Below are positions 1 to 9,635 of a stretch of DNA of 64,000 nucleotides, in pieces; position 1 is the stretch's first letter, and each line of letters opens with the position of its first letter. The stretch is from assembly GCA_947652735.1 (NCBI GenBank), contig CANTEG010000014.1, forward strand, positions 1 to 64,000, in the 5' to 3' direction. The notes beneath the pieces are model-generated. The model saw only the letters and a list, made by a program, of their open reading frames with translations, was not told the origin of the DNA and did no database searches. Made by a program: the position numbers and the translations under genes. The DNA comes from an uncultured Lachnospiraceae bacterium. Its GTDB lineage: Bacteria; Bacillota; Clostridia; Lachnospirales; Lachnospiraceae.

Positions 1-1
1 T

Positions 2-1234
2 GCAATTAATAAGCCGATAGCCAAGTTACCTGTAACGGATGCAGATAAGCTGGAAGCGGCAAAGACGGTTGTTGAGAGCGTGCTTGCGAATTATACGGCA
101 ACCAATGAAAGTACCAAGCAGGACATACAGGACAAGATAAATGCGGTACTAACTGTAGCAGCACTCGGTAATGCAGGAATCAGCGATGTAACTGTAACAG
201 TAGGTGACTTAATTAAAACAGAAGCAACCAAAGAAGAAGCAGGAAGTATCAGCGGAAATATTTCCATCAAGTGCGGAAATGAGACGGAAACCATAACAAT
301 AAATAAGACGATTCCAAAAAAGGAAGATACAGAAGACAAGGGAGACAAAGACACTACAGAGGACCAAGGCACAACAGAAGACCAAGGCACAACAGAAGAC
401 AAGGTAGCAGGAACCATATCCACAGATATTCGTAAGGACAAAAAGGCTCCAACCACGAAGCTTTCTACATCTGCGAAGGAGTTGGAGGATATACTTCTGA
501 CAGACGAGGAAAAGAAGCATGTTGCAAATGGAATGGATATTGATATTATTCTTGATGTGAAAGATACATCAGACAGTGTCAGCAATGAAGATAAAGCAAA
601 GGTGATGTCTGTTTTACATGATTATACGGTAGGACAGTATATCGATATCAGCTTATATAAGCTGGTTGGCGAAAACCGCATGGACATAACGGAAACATCA
701 AAAAAGCTTACCATAACGATTTCCGTGCCGGACAGCCTCATGAATACCGATGGCATAGGGATAAGAAACTTTGCTGTCATCCGTGTACATGATGGCAACG
801 CTGACATTTTGAGTGATTTGGACGAAAATGACGATACCATTACCATAGAAACAAACCGCTTCTCCACTTATGCAATTATTTACAAAGATATATCAAGTGG
901 CGAAAATGACGGAAACAATAATAATGACAAGGATGGCAACCAGAATAAAACGGATCAGTCTCCTGATACGGGAGACGGTACGCCGATAGAAATCGTTGCG
1001 ACACTTGCCATGATTGCAGGTTTTACATACCTGCTCCTGTGGTTTTCAGACCATAAGAGGGGAATGACGGAAAAAACAAAGAAAGAGCTTGTTTCACGGC
1101 TTATTGAATGGGCAAGACAGGGCGGAAAGATAAGAAAGCTGCTTGCACTTGCGGCGATTTTCGTACTGCTGGCATATTACCACAGCATCGGTAAAAAGAC
1201 AGACGTAGAATGGCAAGAGGTTTATGTAAAGTAA
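2..1234 (+). CDS. Sortase-type cell-surface protein, 5'-truncated by the window edge
   Basis: The frame is open from the first bases, so the gene starts outside the window and only about 410 C-terminal residues are visible. The segment is hydrophilic and rich in Asp, Thr, Lys and Glu, with a short tandem repeat (TTEDQG units, about 352-400) that looks like a flexible linker. Near the end there is an SPDTGD motif (959-976), a plausible variant of the LPxTG sortase signal. It is followed by a hydrophobic segment (IVATLAMIAGFTYLLLWF) and basic residues. Unusually the protein does not stop there: about 60 further residues include a second hydrophobic segment (LLALAAIFVLLAYY) and a short charged tail. 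I infer a wall- or membrane-anchored exported protein; the ligand is unknown. A terminator follows directly. Confidence 0.75.
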   Translation, partial: AINKPIAKLPVTDADKLEAAKTVVESVLANYTATNESTKQDIQDKINAVLTVAALGNAGISDVTVTVGDLIKTEATKEEAGSISGNISIKCGNETETITINKTIPKKEDTEDKGDKDTTEDQGTTEDQGTTEDKVAGTISTDIRKDKKAPTTKLSTSAKELEDILLTDEEKKHVANGMDIDIILDVKDTSDSVSNEDKAKVMSVLHDYTVGQYIDISLYKLVGENRMDITETSKKLTITISVPDSLMNTDGIGIRNFAVIRVHDGNADILSDLDENDDTITIETNRFSTYAIIYKDISSGENDGNNNNDKDGNQNKTDQSPDTGDGTPIEIVATLAMIAGFTYLLLWFSDHKRGMTEKTKKELVSRLIEWARQGGKIRKLLALAAIFVLLAYYHSIGKKTDVEWQEVYVK

Positions 1235-1249
1235 GAAGTGCTATAAAAG

Positions 1250-1283
1250 CGGGTAAACGGATTTTTCGTTTGCCCGTTTTTTA
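1250..1283 (+). terminator. Rho-independent terminator after the surface-protein gene
   Basis: A 10-bp stem (cgggtaaacg with cgtttgcccg, one T-G pair) and a 7-nt loop are followed by six T residues. It begins 16 nt after the stop codon. Confidence 0.85.
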
Positions 1284-1354
1284 AAATGCAGGAAAGTATT
1301 TATGTGTTTTTTTTAAAATCCGTTTGTCTTGTTTACCCATAGGGGGAAATTTGT

Positions 1355-1383
1355 TTGATGAACATAGGAAAAGGGAGTATAAT
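1355..1383 (+). promoter_or_regulatory. Sigma-A-type promoter for the Fic gene
   Basis: TTGATG and TATAAT are separated by exactly 17 bp. They lie 39 nt upstream of the chosen ATG of the Fic-domain gene and downstream of a terminator, so the gene is probably its own transcription unit. Confidence 0.7.
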
Positions 1384-1421
1384 ATATATAACTATTTTCG
1401 TTGATACAGAAAGGGGCTTTT

Positions 1422-2039
1422 ATGATATTAAAGAATAAATTAGGTATTACTGACGAGTCGGAGCTTGCACGGCTTGAGGAAAAGATTAGTAAAACGAAAG
1501 CTCTTTTACTGTTTGAGACAGGGGAACTTGATGCCTTTGAGGTTGGAACCTTTAGTGGACTTTCAAAAATTCATAAATATTTATTTGAGGAGATTTATGA
1601 ATTTGCGGGAAAGCTGCGAACCGTAAATATTGCAAAGGGCAGCTTTCGTTTCGCTCCTGTTCTGTATCTTGAAGCTGCACTTTCAAGCATTGATAAAATG
1701 CCACAATCAACCTTTGATGAAATCGTTGAAAAGTATGTTGAAATGAATGTGGCACATCTGTTTCAGGAGGGAAATGGAAGAAGCATAAGAATATGGCTTG
1801 ACACCATGCTAAAAAAGGAACTCCATATGGTAGTTGACTGGAGCAGGGTAGATAAGGAGGATTATCTTCTTGCGATGGAACGCAGTCCAATAAAGGATGT
1901 GGAAATCAAGATACTACTTAAAGCAGCATTAACTGATAAGGTTAATGACCGTAAGGTATATATGAAAGGCATTGACGCAAGCTACCATTATGAGGGATAT
2001 AATGTTTATAGGACGGAAGAACTACACATGCAGAAATAG
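1422..2039 (+). CDS. Fic-domain protein (putative AMP transferase)
   Basis: Fic proteins transfer AMP or another nucleotide monophosphate to target hydroxyl groups. The 205-residue product has the Fic signature near residues 112-123, HLFQEGNGRSIR. The catalytic His112, the GNGR anion-binding loop and the closing Arg are all present; the usual Pro after His is Leu. I chose the ATG at 1422 over an in-frame TTG at 1401 because AAAGGGG sits 5-6 nt upstream of the ATG. No inhibitory (S/T)xxxE(G/N) helix is obvious in the protein and no antitoxin-like small gene precedes it. It could act alone as a housekeeping or stress AMPylator, or be the toxin half of a split pair. The family assignment is strong; the target is unknown. 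Confidence 0.85.
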   Translation: MILKNKLGITDESELARLEEKISKTKALLLFETGELDAFEVGTFSGLSKIHKYLFEEIYEFAGKLRTVNIAKGSFRFAPVLYLEAALSSIDKMPQSTFDEIVEKYVEMNVAHLFQEGNGRSIRIWLDTMLKKELHMVVDWSRVDKEDYLLAMERSPIKDVEIKILLKAALTDKVNDRKVYMKGIDASYHYEGYNVYRTEELHMQK

Positions 2040-2075
2040 CAATTTTATAAAAATGATAGTTGTTGATGAGTATTA

Positions 2076-2122
2076 AAAAGGAGTTGTTCCTTGACGGTTA
2101 TAATCGTTAAAGTAACAACTCC
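2076..2122 (-). terminator. Terminator for the small membrane-protein gene
   Basis: The perfect 9-bp arms ggagttgtt (2080-2088) and aacaactcc (2114-2122) enclose a 25-nt loop. On the minus strand the stem is followed by TTTTT. It may also slow plus-strand transcription from the Fic gene, with which this gene converges. Confidence 0.7.
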
Positions 2123-2137
2123 AAATATCAAGTATTC

Positions 2138-2383
2138 TTATGCCTTTTTGCGAAATACCATTGCGATTGCGACAACAAAAAATGCAATGCCAAAAACAAA
2201 GAAAGCAATGCAAAATGTGCTCCACATGGAAGCGTCCTTCAAGTAAATGCCAAGCAGTAAAAGCACCATGCCGACAATGCAGAGTAAAAGTGTTGTTAAG
2301 CTGTTTTTCTTGTTTCTTATAGAAAAAACTAAAATGCCAATTGTTATGATTGTTAAAATGATAGATGGTAAAATTAAATTCAT
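2138..2383 (-). CDS. Small membrane protein, 81 aa, unrecognised
   Basis: The product is almost wholly hydrophobic, with an estimated three membrane segments (residues about 3-20, 28-46 and 55-75) and a basic C-terminal end (FRKKA). A strong AGGGGGAG ribosome binding site precedes the ATG on the minus strand, and a rho-independent terminator follows, so it looks like a genuine single-gene unit. I do not recognise the family and give no function. Confidence 0.65.
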   Translation of the reverse strand: MNLILPSIILTIITIGILVFSIRNKKNSLTTLLLCIVGMVLLLLGIYLKDASMWSTFCIAFFVFGIAFFVVAIAMVFRKKA

Positions 2384-2581
2384 TAAAAGCTCCCCCTTTC
2401 AAATTCTTTTATGGTCGAATTATAGTATATTATCTCCAAAGTAACCAGAAAAAAATATATCTTCATACCTGTATATATTAAAGAATCTCCTATCCGTCAT
2501 TCTCCGTTCTGCCTTGTTTATTACATGAAAATATGGTAATATAATTTAGTCATTTTAAGGAGAGGCGGTAATAAGTATAAA

Positions 2582-3382
2582 ATGATTAAACTTATAGCAA
2601 GTGATGTTGACGGTACACTAGTTCCGGACGGCACATTTAAAATCAACCCTGAGATATATGACGTGATAAAACAGTTAAAGGAACGTGATATCACTTTCGT
2701 TGCGGCAAGCGGAAGACAGTACGCCAGTATAAGAAGACTGTTTAAGCCCGTATCTGATGACATATTATATATATCGGACAACGGCGGTTTTGTAATAGAC
2801 AACAAGGATAATACGTGGAAGGCAAATGCGATGGATAAAGACCTTGTCAAAGGCTTGGTGCAGGATGCCATGCTTCTTCCTGATATAAGCATCATGCTGG
2901 CAGGACGGGACTTTGTATATTTGGATAAACACAGTGAGACATTGTACAACTGGATTCACGACGAGTATAGGTTTGATGTTTTGTGTGTTGACAATCTTCT
3001 TGCGGTGGATGATGATATTGTCAAGGTTTCTCTGTATCATCCAAGTGATGCAGAAGCCGTTGTAAATGACTGGTTTATGGATAAGTGGAAAGACAAAGCT
3101 GCAATTGCATGTGCAGGAGTAAACTGGGTTGACTGCAACCGCGAGGATGTAAATAAGGGGAATGCACTCCGCATTATTATGGAAAAGCTGGACATTTCTT
3201 CAGAACAGGTTATGGTGTTTGGGGACAACATAAACGACATCGGGATGATAAAGTGTGCAAAGTATAGCTATGCAGTCGGAAGTGCAAGGCAGGAGGTAAA
3301 GGATGCCGCCTGTTTCGTTGCAGATACGATGCAGAATCAAGGTGTAATTAAGGCAATCAAAAAGGAAATTTTGGATAAATGA
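2582..3382 (+). CDS. HAD-superfamily phosphatase, Cof type
   Basis: A 266-residue HAD hydrolase of the Cof/IIB subfamily, which dephosphorylates small phosphorylated metabolites in the cytoplasm. Motif I is SDVDGTL with nucleophile Asp8 and acid/base Asp10. Motif II is in AASGRQY. The motif III lysine is in NKGNAL, and motif IV is GDNIND (about 214-219). The cap domain between motifs II and III is of the IIB alpha/beta kind. The length is typical for the family. The start is supported by AGGAG about 20 nt upstream and by the canonical N-terminus, although the spacing is long. Substrates in this family are broad and cannot be read from sequence. Confidence 0.9.
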   Translation: MIKLIASDVDGTLVPDGTFKINPEIYDVIKQLKERDITFVAASGRQYASIRRLFKPVSDDILYISDNGGFVIDNKDNTWKANAMDKDLVKGLVQDAMLLPDISIMLAGRDFVYLDKHSETLYNWIHDEYRFDVLCVDNLLAVDDDIVKVSLYHPSDAEAVVNDWFMDKWKDKAAIACAGVNWVDCNREDVNKGNALRIIMEKLDISSEQVMVFGDNINDIGMIKCAKYSYAVGSARQEVKDAACFVADTMQNQGVIKAIKKEILDK

Positions 3383-3548
3383 TATGCCTTATTTAACATA
3401 TAAAAAGGAATAAATTAAAAAGGCTTGAGCATCTGCCTATTCAATTAAGAAAAATGTATTTTTATGGGAAACTGTGTTTCTTATAGGAATGTTCTTAAAG
3501 GAAGTTGTAACGTAGTGGGATGATGCACAAATTAAGGAGGAAAAATAA

Positions 3549-4754
3549 ATGGAAAAAATTAAGATGACAACACCACTGGTAGAGATGGACGGAGACGAGA
3601 TGACAAGAGTTCTTTGGAAAATAATTAAGGAAGAGCTGATTTGTCCATTTGTAGACCTTAAGACAGAGTATTATGACTTGGGACTTGTCAGCAGAAATGA
3701 AACAGATGACAAGGTTACCTTTGACTCTGCATATGCTACCCAGAAGTATGGCGTCGCTGTTAAGTGTGCAACGATTACACCAAATGCCGCACGTATGACA
3801 GAGTACAATCTTAAGGAAATGTGGAAAAGCCCGAATGGTACAATCCGTGCCATTTTGGATGGAACAGTTTTTCGGGCGCCTATCATAGTAAAGGGAATTG
3901 AGCCATGTGTTAAAAACTGGAAAAAACCGATTACCATAGCAAGACATGCATATGGAGATGTTTATAAAAGTGTTGAGATAGATGTGCCGGGAGCAGGTAC
4001 GGCAGAACTTGTATTTAAAGGTACTGATGGAACGGTTATCACGGAAACCATACATAAGTTTGAGGGACCGGGCGTTCTACAGGGACAGCATAATGTTGAT
4101 GAATCAATTGAAAGCTTTGCAAGAAGCTGCTTTAATTATGCGTTAGACATAAAGCAGACACTGTGGTTTGCAACAAAGGATACAATTTCCAAGAAATATG
4201 ATCATTCCTTTAAGGATATATTCCAGGAAATTTTTGATAAGGAATATAAAGATAAATTTGAGGAAGCAGGTATTGAGTATTTCTATACCCTGATTGATGA
4301 TGCAGTTGCAAGGGTTATGAAATCAGAGGGCGGATATATTTGGGCATGTAAAAATTATGACGGTGATGTTATGAGTGATATGGTATCATCGGCATTCGGT
4401 TCCCTTGCAATGATGACCTCCGTGCTTGTGTCACCTGACGGAAAGTATGAATATGAAGCGGCTCACGGTACCGTTCAGAGACATTACTATAAGTACCTTG
4501 CAGGTGAGGAGACATCAACAAATTCAGTTGCAACCATATTTGCATGGTCAGGTGCTTTGAGAAAAAGAGGCGAGCTTGATTATATACCTGAGCTTATGGA
4601 GTTTGCAGATAAGCTCGAGGCGGCAACGATAAAGACAATTGAGGACGGAAAGATGACCAAGGATTTGGCACTGATTACAAGTCTTGAAAATGTCACGGTG
4701 CTTAACAGCGAAGATTTCATTAAGGCAATACGCGAAACGATGGAAGCAGAATAA
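3549..4754 (+). CDS. icd: NADP-dependent isocitrate dehydrogenase, eukaryote-like homodimer type
   Basis: Converts isocitrate to 2-oxoglutarate and CO2 with reduction of NADP, feeding glutamate synthesis. The 401-residue protein belongs to the type II family, which includes the cytosolic and mitochondrial eukaryotic enzymes, rather than the E. coli-like type. It starts with [12 protein letters not shown]. It carries the substrate loop [17 protein letters not shown], the metal-binding YDGDVMSD region and the NADP region [12 protein letters not shown] strong AAGGAGG precedes the ATG. The next gene begins 35 nt later, without a visible terminator, so co-transcription is possible. Confidence 0.95.
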   Translation: MEKIKMTTPLVEMDGDEMTRVLWKIIKEELICPFVDLKTEYYDLGLVSRNETDDKVTFDSAYATQKYGVAVKCATITPNAARMTEYNLKEMWKSPNGTIRAILDGTVFRAPIIVKGIEPCVKNWKKPITIARHAYGDVYKSVEIDVPGAGTAELVFKGTDGTVITETIHKFEGPGVLQGQHNVDESIESFARSCFNYALDIKQTLWFATKDTISKKYDHSFKDIFQEIFDKEYKDKFEEAGIEYFYTLIDDAVARVMKSEGGYIWACKNYDGDVMSDMVSSAFGSLAMMTSVLVSPDGKYEYEAAHGTVQRHYYKYLAGEETSTNSVATIFAWSGALRKRGELDYIPELMEFADKLEAATIKTIEDGKMTKDLALITSLENVTVLNSEDFIKAIRETMEAE

Positions 4755-4789
4755 AGTATAAAATACCCTTGGAAAAGGCAGGGATGGCA

Positions 4790-7700
4790 ATGAACATTTG
4801 GGGCATACTTGGAATTTCAGCAACAAAGGATAAGGATGAGTTAAAAAATGCATATAGGATAAAGTTGTCAACCGTGAATCCTGAGGACAATCCTGAGGGC
4901 TTTAAAGAGCTTAGAACGGCATATGAGGAAGCACTGAGGCTTGCTGATGTTTCTGATGATGAAAAGGAAGCAGAGAAAGATGATCCTTTGCGAAAGGCAA
5001 TTAGTGAGCTTTATTCAGATTTTTTTGCAAGAATACAGGTGGATAAATGGCGTGAGCTTTTGGACAGGGATGAGTTTGTATCGCTGGACAGCTCGGATCA
5101 GGCATTTGTCACGCTTATGACGTTTCTCATGGATAATTTTTGCCTGCCTAAAAAGGTGTGGTCTTACATTATTGAAACCTTTGATATAAAGGGCAGGAAA
5201 AAAGAACTGATAGAGGAATATCCAGAAGACTTTATCGAGTACATAATTAATAATGCAACCTATGAGGATATTATTAATTACTATTTGTTTGAGGGAGAAA
5301 CCGAAGATATTGATATATTTTTAGACAAATATTATAAGCTGGATTCCGACATCAGGAGACATGACATTGAAAATCAGGCAAGGCTGATTGAGGAGATGGA
5401 GCAGCTTGATGTATACCACCCGTATTTGGAACTCTGCGTTGTGAAGCATAAGCTTCAGAAGATGTATGATGAGAGTTTCGAGGAGCTTGAACAGGGAAAT
5501 GTAAATTTGTATGCCCTGCACAAAAACGAGATTGATGAGCTTAAGACAAATCTTGAGACTCTGTCAGGGGATTTCCCTGAGGATGCGGTTATATTAATGG
5601 CATATGGCGATATTATAATGGCGACAGAGGATTATGCAGGAGCAAAGGAGTGCTATGACAGAGCAGAGACTCTTGTGGAGGATAAGTACATAGTAAATGG
5701 TAAGCAGGCAGACATTGCGTATCATTTGGGCGATTTTGAAAAGTCCCGTGACATGTACATGGATCTTTTAAAGATTAATCATTATGATAACAGTGTCAGG
5801 GCAGGTATGATAAGAGCCAATCTGTCACTGATAGAGCAGTACAAGAAAAATATTGAAGAAAATCCTGAGGATAATAAGTCCAGAATGGAAATGGCATGGA
5901 GCTATTATCAAAGTTATAAGTTTGACGATGCAATTAATATACTGAACAGCTTTATTCCAGAGAATGAAAAAAGGTGTGAATATTTCAATGTAAAGGGTAG
6001 GACGTATCTTTGTCTGCTCAACTATGATGAGGCCTTAAGCTGCTTTTACGAGTGGAAAAATGAAATAGAAAAAATAAGCAGTGATGACAACAGTGAGGAT
6101 GCAGTTACAAAGAAAAAGAGATTTGAATATGTTAATTTTTTAATTGCAGATTGTCTCATAAAGACGAAAAAGCTTCAGGATGCAAGAAAGTATCTTGAGG
6201 TTGCACTTGCCAAAGAGCATGATGAAATCATTCTTTCTTATGAGGCGAGATGTGAGCTTGAGTATCTTGAGGGAAACTATGAGGCATGTATAGATGCATG
6301 TGAGGATTTAATAAGCAGGGATGAGAGAAACTATATAGCCTACAGTTTTATGGCAAAGTCTGCATACAAATTAGACTACACCAAGGAGACGATGAATGCC
6401 TGTGAACATGCCATTGCAATATATCCTTATGTGGCAGAGCCTTATGTTCAGGAAATACTGATATATTTTAAATATGAGCAGCTTGAGGGTGCCAGAAACA
6501 TTGTGGAACGGTACAAGGCATTTGAATTAGAGAGTGACAGCATAAGCTTTTATGAGGCACTCATATATAAGAAAGAGGGCAATATTGACAAGGCGGTAGA
6601 ACTCCTTGAAAAAATAGTGAAAAGCGGCAAACCTGATGAATCGGATATGGAAGAATTCGATGAAATATACATGGAGCTTGCAGGCATTTACTCAAAAAGT
6701 GAAAGATACAATGACGCAATTGCACTTTACGATAAAGTAATAGGACTTTGGCCTGAGCATAAGCATGCATACGGACAAAAAGCTTTAGTGCTGAAACAGC
6801 AGGGAAGATATTCGGATGCCATAAAGCTTCTCACAAAGCAGCTTGAGGTAATGCCACATTCGTTTTATTACATACACAGAGGAATATTAAACAGATTCCT
6901 TGCAAATTATAAAAGTGCTCTTGCAGATTTTAATGAGGCAGTTAAATATGAGCCGGACAATTATTACTGTCACAGCAGGCTCGGCCTTATATACGAACAG
7001 CACAGACAGTTTGAACAGGCGATAGAGTGCTATGACAAAGCATTGTCATGCATATATGATTTGGATGATGAAATGAAGGCACAGATATATTCATACAAGG
7101 CAAGAACATTGCAGTGTATGAACAAGTTTGAGGAAAGCAGGAAGGTATATGAGGAATATACGGAAGTCTTCGGCTTAAATGCAGACGTTATGTACGACTA
7201 TTCCGAGCTTTTGCTTAGAATGAATAAGCTTACGGAAGCTGTAACGGTTCTCAAAAAATGTATCGATGAATTACCTTATGACAGTGATATTCAGATGTGT
7301 ATCAGACAGCTTTGCTTTGTGTACGGAATGGAAGGATATATTGACAAGGCAAACGAAAGCTTCATGCTGGCAATCAGCAAGGATAAAAATGATAAACGTG
7401 CCTACGTCACGATGGCGGAAGTTCTTAAGGATCATGGAATTATGGACGAGGCGAGACGTCTGTTTGAAAAGGCAGTTCGGCTTGACAATGGAAACAAAGA
7501 AAATTATTATAGTGAATTAATAGAAACAATTTTAAGCAAAAAGACTTTGTTTAAACCGGATGTGAAGTCATATATGGGGCTTGCTACAATCAGCAGGGAA
7601 AATATGAACTCACCGATGGATTATATTAAGATGGCAAGATTGTACAGAGTAACCAAAAAGGCAAAGCAGGCGATTGCAATCGCTGACGAGGGCTTGAGAA

Positions 7701-7879
7701 TACTTCGGTGTGGAGGCTGTTTTTATGGGGAGTGCTATGAAATATGGTACGAGAAGGCACTTATTTATGAACAGCTAAAGGATTATGAGATGGCTAAAAT
7801 GTGTTACAAAAAAGCCATAAGTATATGCGGTCACAATGCTTTGTTCGAAGATAAACTAAAAAGGATAGAAAATAAATGA
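4790..7879 (+). CDS. J-domain-like protein with long TPR array, partner of HscC-type Hsp70
   Basis: About 1029 residues. The N-terminal 50-60 residues look like a compact J domain ([19 protein letters not shown]), but the loop that normally reads HPD reads [10 protein letters not shown], so the His is lost. The remainder is mostly alpha-helical and made of tetratricopeptide-like repeats, with clear units such as [16 protein letters not shown] and [16 protein letters not shown], consistent with a protein-binding scaffold. I chose the ATG at 4790, with AGGGA 6 nt upstream, over a TTG at 4769; this also gives the normal MNIW start. Its stop overlaps the Hsp70 start by ATGA, so the two are translationally coupled and probably act together. 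The client is unknown. Confidence 0.85.
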   Translation: MNIWGILGISATKDKDELKNAYRIKLSTVNPEDNPEGFKELRTAYEEALRLADVSDDEKEAEKDDPLRKAISELYSDFFARIQVDKWRELLDRDEFVSLDSSDQAFVTLMTFLMDNFCLPKKVWSYIIETFDIKGRKKELIEEYPEDFIEYIINNATYEDIINYYLFEGETEDIDIFLDKYYKLDSDIRRHDIENQARLIEEMEQLDVYHPYLELCVVKHKLQKMYDESFEELEQGNVNLYALHKNEIDELKTNLETLSGDFPEDAVILMAYGDIIMATEDYAGAKECYDRAETLVEDKYIVNGKQADIAYHLGDFEKSRDMYMDLLKINHYDNSVRAGMIRANLSLIEQYKKNIEENPEDNKSRMEMAWSYYQSYKFDDAINILNSFIPENEKRCEYFNVKGRTYLCLLNYDEALSCFYEWKNEIEKISSDDNSEDAVTKKKRFEYVNFLIADCLIKTKKLQDARKYLEVALAKEHDEIILSYEARCELEYLEGNYEACIDACEDLISRDERNYIAYSFMAKSAYKLDYTKETMNACEHAIAIYPYVAEPYVQEILIYFKYEQLEGARNIVERYKAFELESDSISFYEALIYKKEGNIDKAVELLEKIVKSGKPDESDMEEFDEIYMELAGIYSKSERYNDAIALYDKVIGLWPEHKHAYGQKALVLKQQGRYSDAIKLLTKQLEVMPHSFYYIHRGILNRFLANYKSALADFNEAVKYEPDNYYCHSRLGLIYEQHRQFEQAIECYDKALSCIYDLDDEMKAQIYSYKARTLQCMNKFEESRKVYEEYTEVFGLNADVMYDYSELLLRMNKLTEAVTVLKKCIDELPYDSDIQMCIRQLCFVYGMEGYIDKANESFMLAISKDKNDKRAYVTMAEVLKDHGIMDEARRLFEKAVRLDNGNKENYYSELIETILSKKTLFKPDVKSYMGLATISRENMNSPMDYIKMARLYRVTKKAKQAIAIADEGLRILRCGGCFYGECYEIWYEKALIYEQLKDYEMAKMCYKKAISICGHNALFEDKLKRIENK

Positions 7880-9570
7880 TAGTAGGAATAGACCTTGGTA
7901 CCACAAATAGTTTAATTGCATATTTTGATGATGATAAGGCTAAGGTCATACCAAACAAGCTTGGCGAGGCACTTACGCCGTCCGTGGTCAGTGTTGACGA
8001 GGACGGAACGGTATATGTGGGAAAGACAGCAAAAGAATACGGTATGACAAATCCGAATCGGACTGCGGCAGTGTTTAAGAGAAGTATGGGAACAGGAAAA
8101 ATGTTTACGCTTGGCGAAAGGGAGTTCACTGCGGAGGAGCTTTCAAGCCTTGTAATAAAATCACTGAAAGAGGACGCAGAGGTGTTTCTCGGCTGTGAAG
8201 TGACAGAGGCTGTTATCAGTGTGCCTGCATATTTTAACGATGCACAGAGAAAGGCAACAAAAAAGGCAGGAGAGATGGCAGGCTTTGTTGTGGAGCGAAT
8301 CGTAAGCGAGCCTACAGCGGCGGCAATTGCCTATGGCTTAAATAACAAAAATGCCGACACAAAATTTCTTGTTTTTGACTTGGGAGGTGGAACCTTTGAC
8401 GTGTCCATTCTTGAGCTTTACCAAAATATTATGGAGGTAAGGGCTGTTGCGGGCGATAATTTCCTTGGAGGAGAAGACTTTACGGAAATTCTTGAGCAGA
8501 TGTTTTTCAAGGAAAAGGATATTGACCAGGATGAACTGGATTCAAAGACACTTGCACACATAAGGAAACAGGCAGAGCTTTGTAAGCTTGGCTTTGAGGA
8601 AAGCAAGACATCTGTTTTCAAATGTAAAATAGGTGAGGAAAAATACGAGTACGAAATAAGTATAGACGATTACGAAAAGTCCTGCCAGCTATTGCTGGGC
8701 AAGATAAAAAAACCGATAGAAAGAAGCCTGAAGGACGCACACATAAAGCTTGCGGATATTGAGGAGGTCATTCTTGTCGGCGGTGCAACGAAGCTTTCCA
8801 TTGTAAGGCGGTTTGTAAGCCGACTGTTTGGAAGACTTCCGAATACAAGTATCAATCCCGATGAGGTTGTTGCGGTTGGAGCGGCAACACAGGCAGCCAT
8901 GAAAGAGAGAAATGAGGCGGTTAAGGAAATCATTCTCACAGATGTGTGCCCATTTACGCTCGGAACGGATGTTGTTGTGACAAGAAGCGGCGGATACAAG
9001 GAAAATGGTCATTATCTGCCTATTATAGAGAGAAATACCGTCATTCCTGTAAGCAGGACGGAACGGCTTTATACAGCGTCTGATAACCAGAGTCATATAC
9101 TTGTTAAAATACTTCAGGGTGAGAGCAGATATGCGAGAAATAATGTATATCTGGGAGAACTTGAGGTCCCTGTACCAATCGGGCCGGCAGGTAAGGAAGC
9201 AATAGATGTAACTTATACTTATGATGTCAATTCCATTTTGGAGGTTGAGGTTAAGGTTATCTCAACGAAAATATCAAGGAGAGTCATCATCAAAAATGAG
9301 GACACTGATATGAGTGACGAGGAGATAGAAGAGAGACTTGCAAGTCTTGCGTCACTGAAAATACATCCAAGAGAGCAGGAGGAAAACAAGCTTTTACTGC
9401 TTCGCGGTGACAGAATGTATGAGGAGGCAACGGGAGATACAAGGCACATTATCGAAATGCAGATGAATGTATTTGAGGAAGCCCTTGATAAGCAGGACAA
9501 AGCTAGGATAGAGGAAGCAAGAAGGGATTTTAAGGAATTCTTAGATACGATTGAAGATAGTATTATATAA
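7876..9570 (+). CDS. hscC: Hsp70-family chaperone, HscC type
   Basis: A 564-residue Hsp70 homologue, shorter than DnaK (about 610-640) because the C-terminal lid is reduced. The ATPase domain has GIDLGTTNS at residues 4-12, [12 protein letters not shown], the phosphate loop [10 protein letters not shown] and VGGATKL. The details match E. coli HscC closely, for example [21 protein letters not shown] and [13 protein letters not shown]. HscC is a specialised chaperone that works with dedicated J proteins, and here the adjacent overlapping gene supplies a J-like partner. Translation is coupled to that gene by a 4-nt overlap. I am confident of the family; the clients are not known. Confidence 0.92.
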   Translation: MIVGIDLGTTNSLIAYFDDDKAKVIPNKLGEALTPSVVSVDEDGTVYVGKTAKEYGMTNPNRTAAVFKRSMGTGKMFTLGEREFTAEELSSLVIKSLKEDAEVFLGCEVTEAVISVPAYFNDAQRKATKKAGEMAGFVVERIVSEPTAAAIAYGLNNKNADTKFLVFDLGGGTFDVSILELYQNIMEVRAVAGDNFLGGEDFTEILEQMFFKEKDIDQDELDSKTLAHIRKQAELCKLGFEESKTSVFKCKIGEEKYEYEISIDDYEKSCQLLLGKIKKPIERSLKDAHIKLADIEEVILVGGATKLSIVRRFVSRLFGRLPNTSINPDEVVAVGAATQAAMKERNEAVKEIILTDVCPFTLGTDVVVTRSGGYKENGHYLPIIERNTVIPVSRTERLYTASDNQSHILVKILQGESRYARNNVYLGELEVPVPIGPAGKEAIDVTYTYDVNSILEVEVKVISTKISRRVIIKNEDTDMSDEEIEERLASLASLKIHPREQEENKLLLLRGDRMYEEATGDTRHIIEMQMNVFEEALDKQDKARIEEARRDFKEFLDTIEDSII

Positions 9571-9635
9571 GACATACTATGCTACAAATGCCTTTGCCTG
9601 ATGAACGACAGAAGTAAACAGGCAGGAGTAAGGAG

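Noticed and set aside
91-585. Long open frame on the minus strand opposite the surface-protein gene
   Set aside because: It is a shadow of the plus-strand coding frame; no ribosome binding site, and the residue composition is not protein-like.
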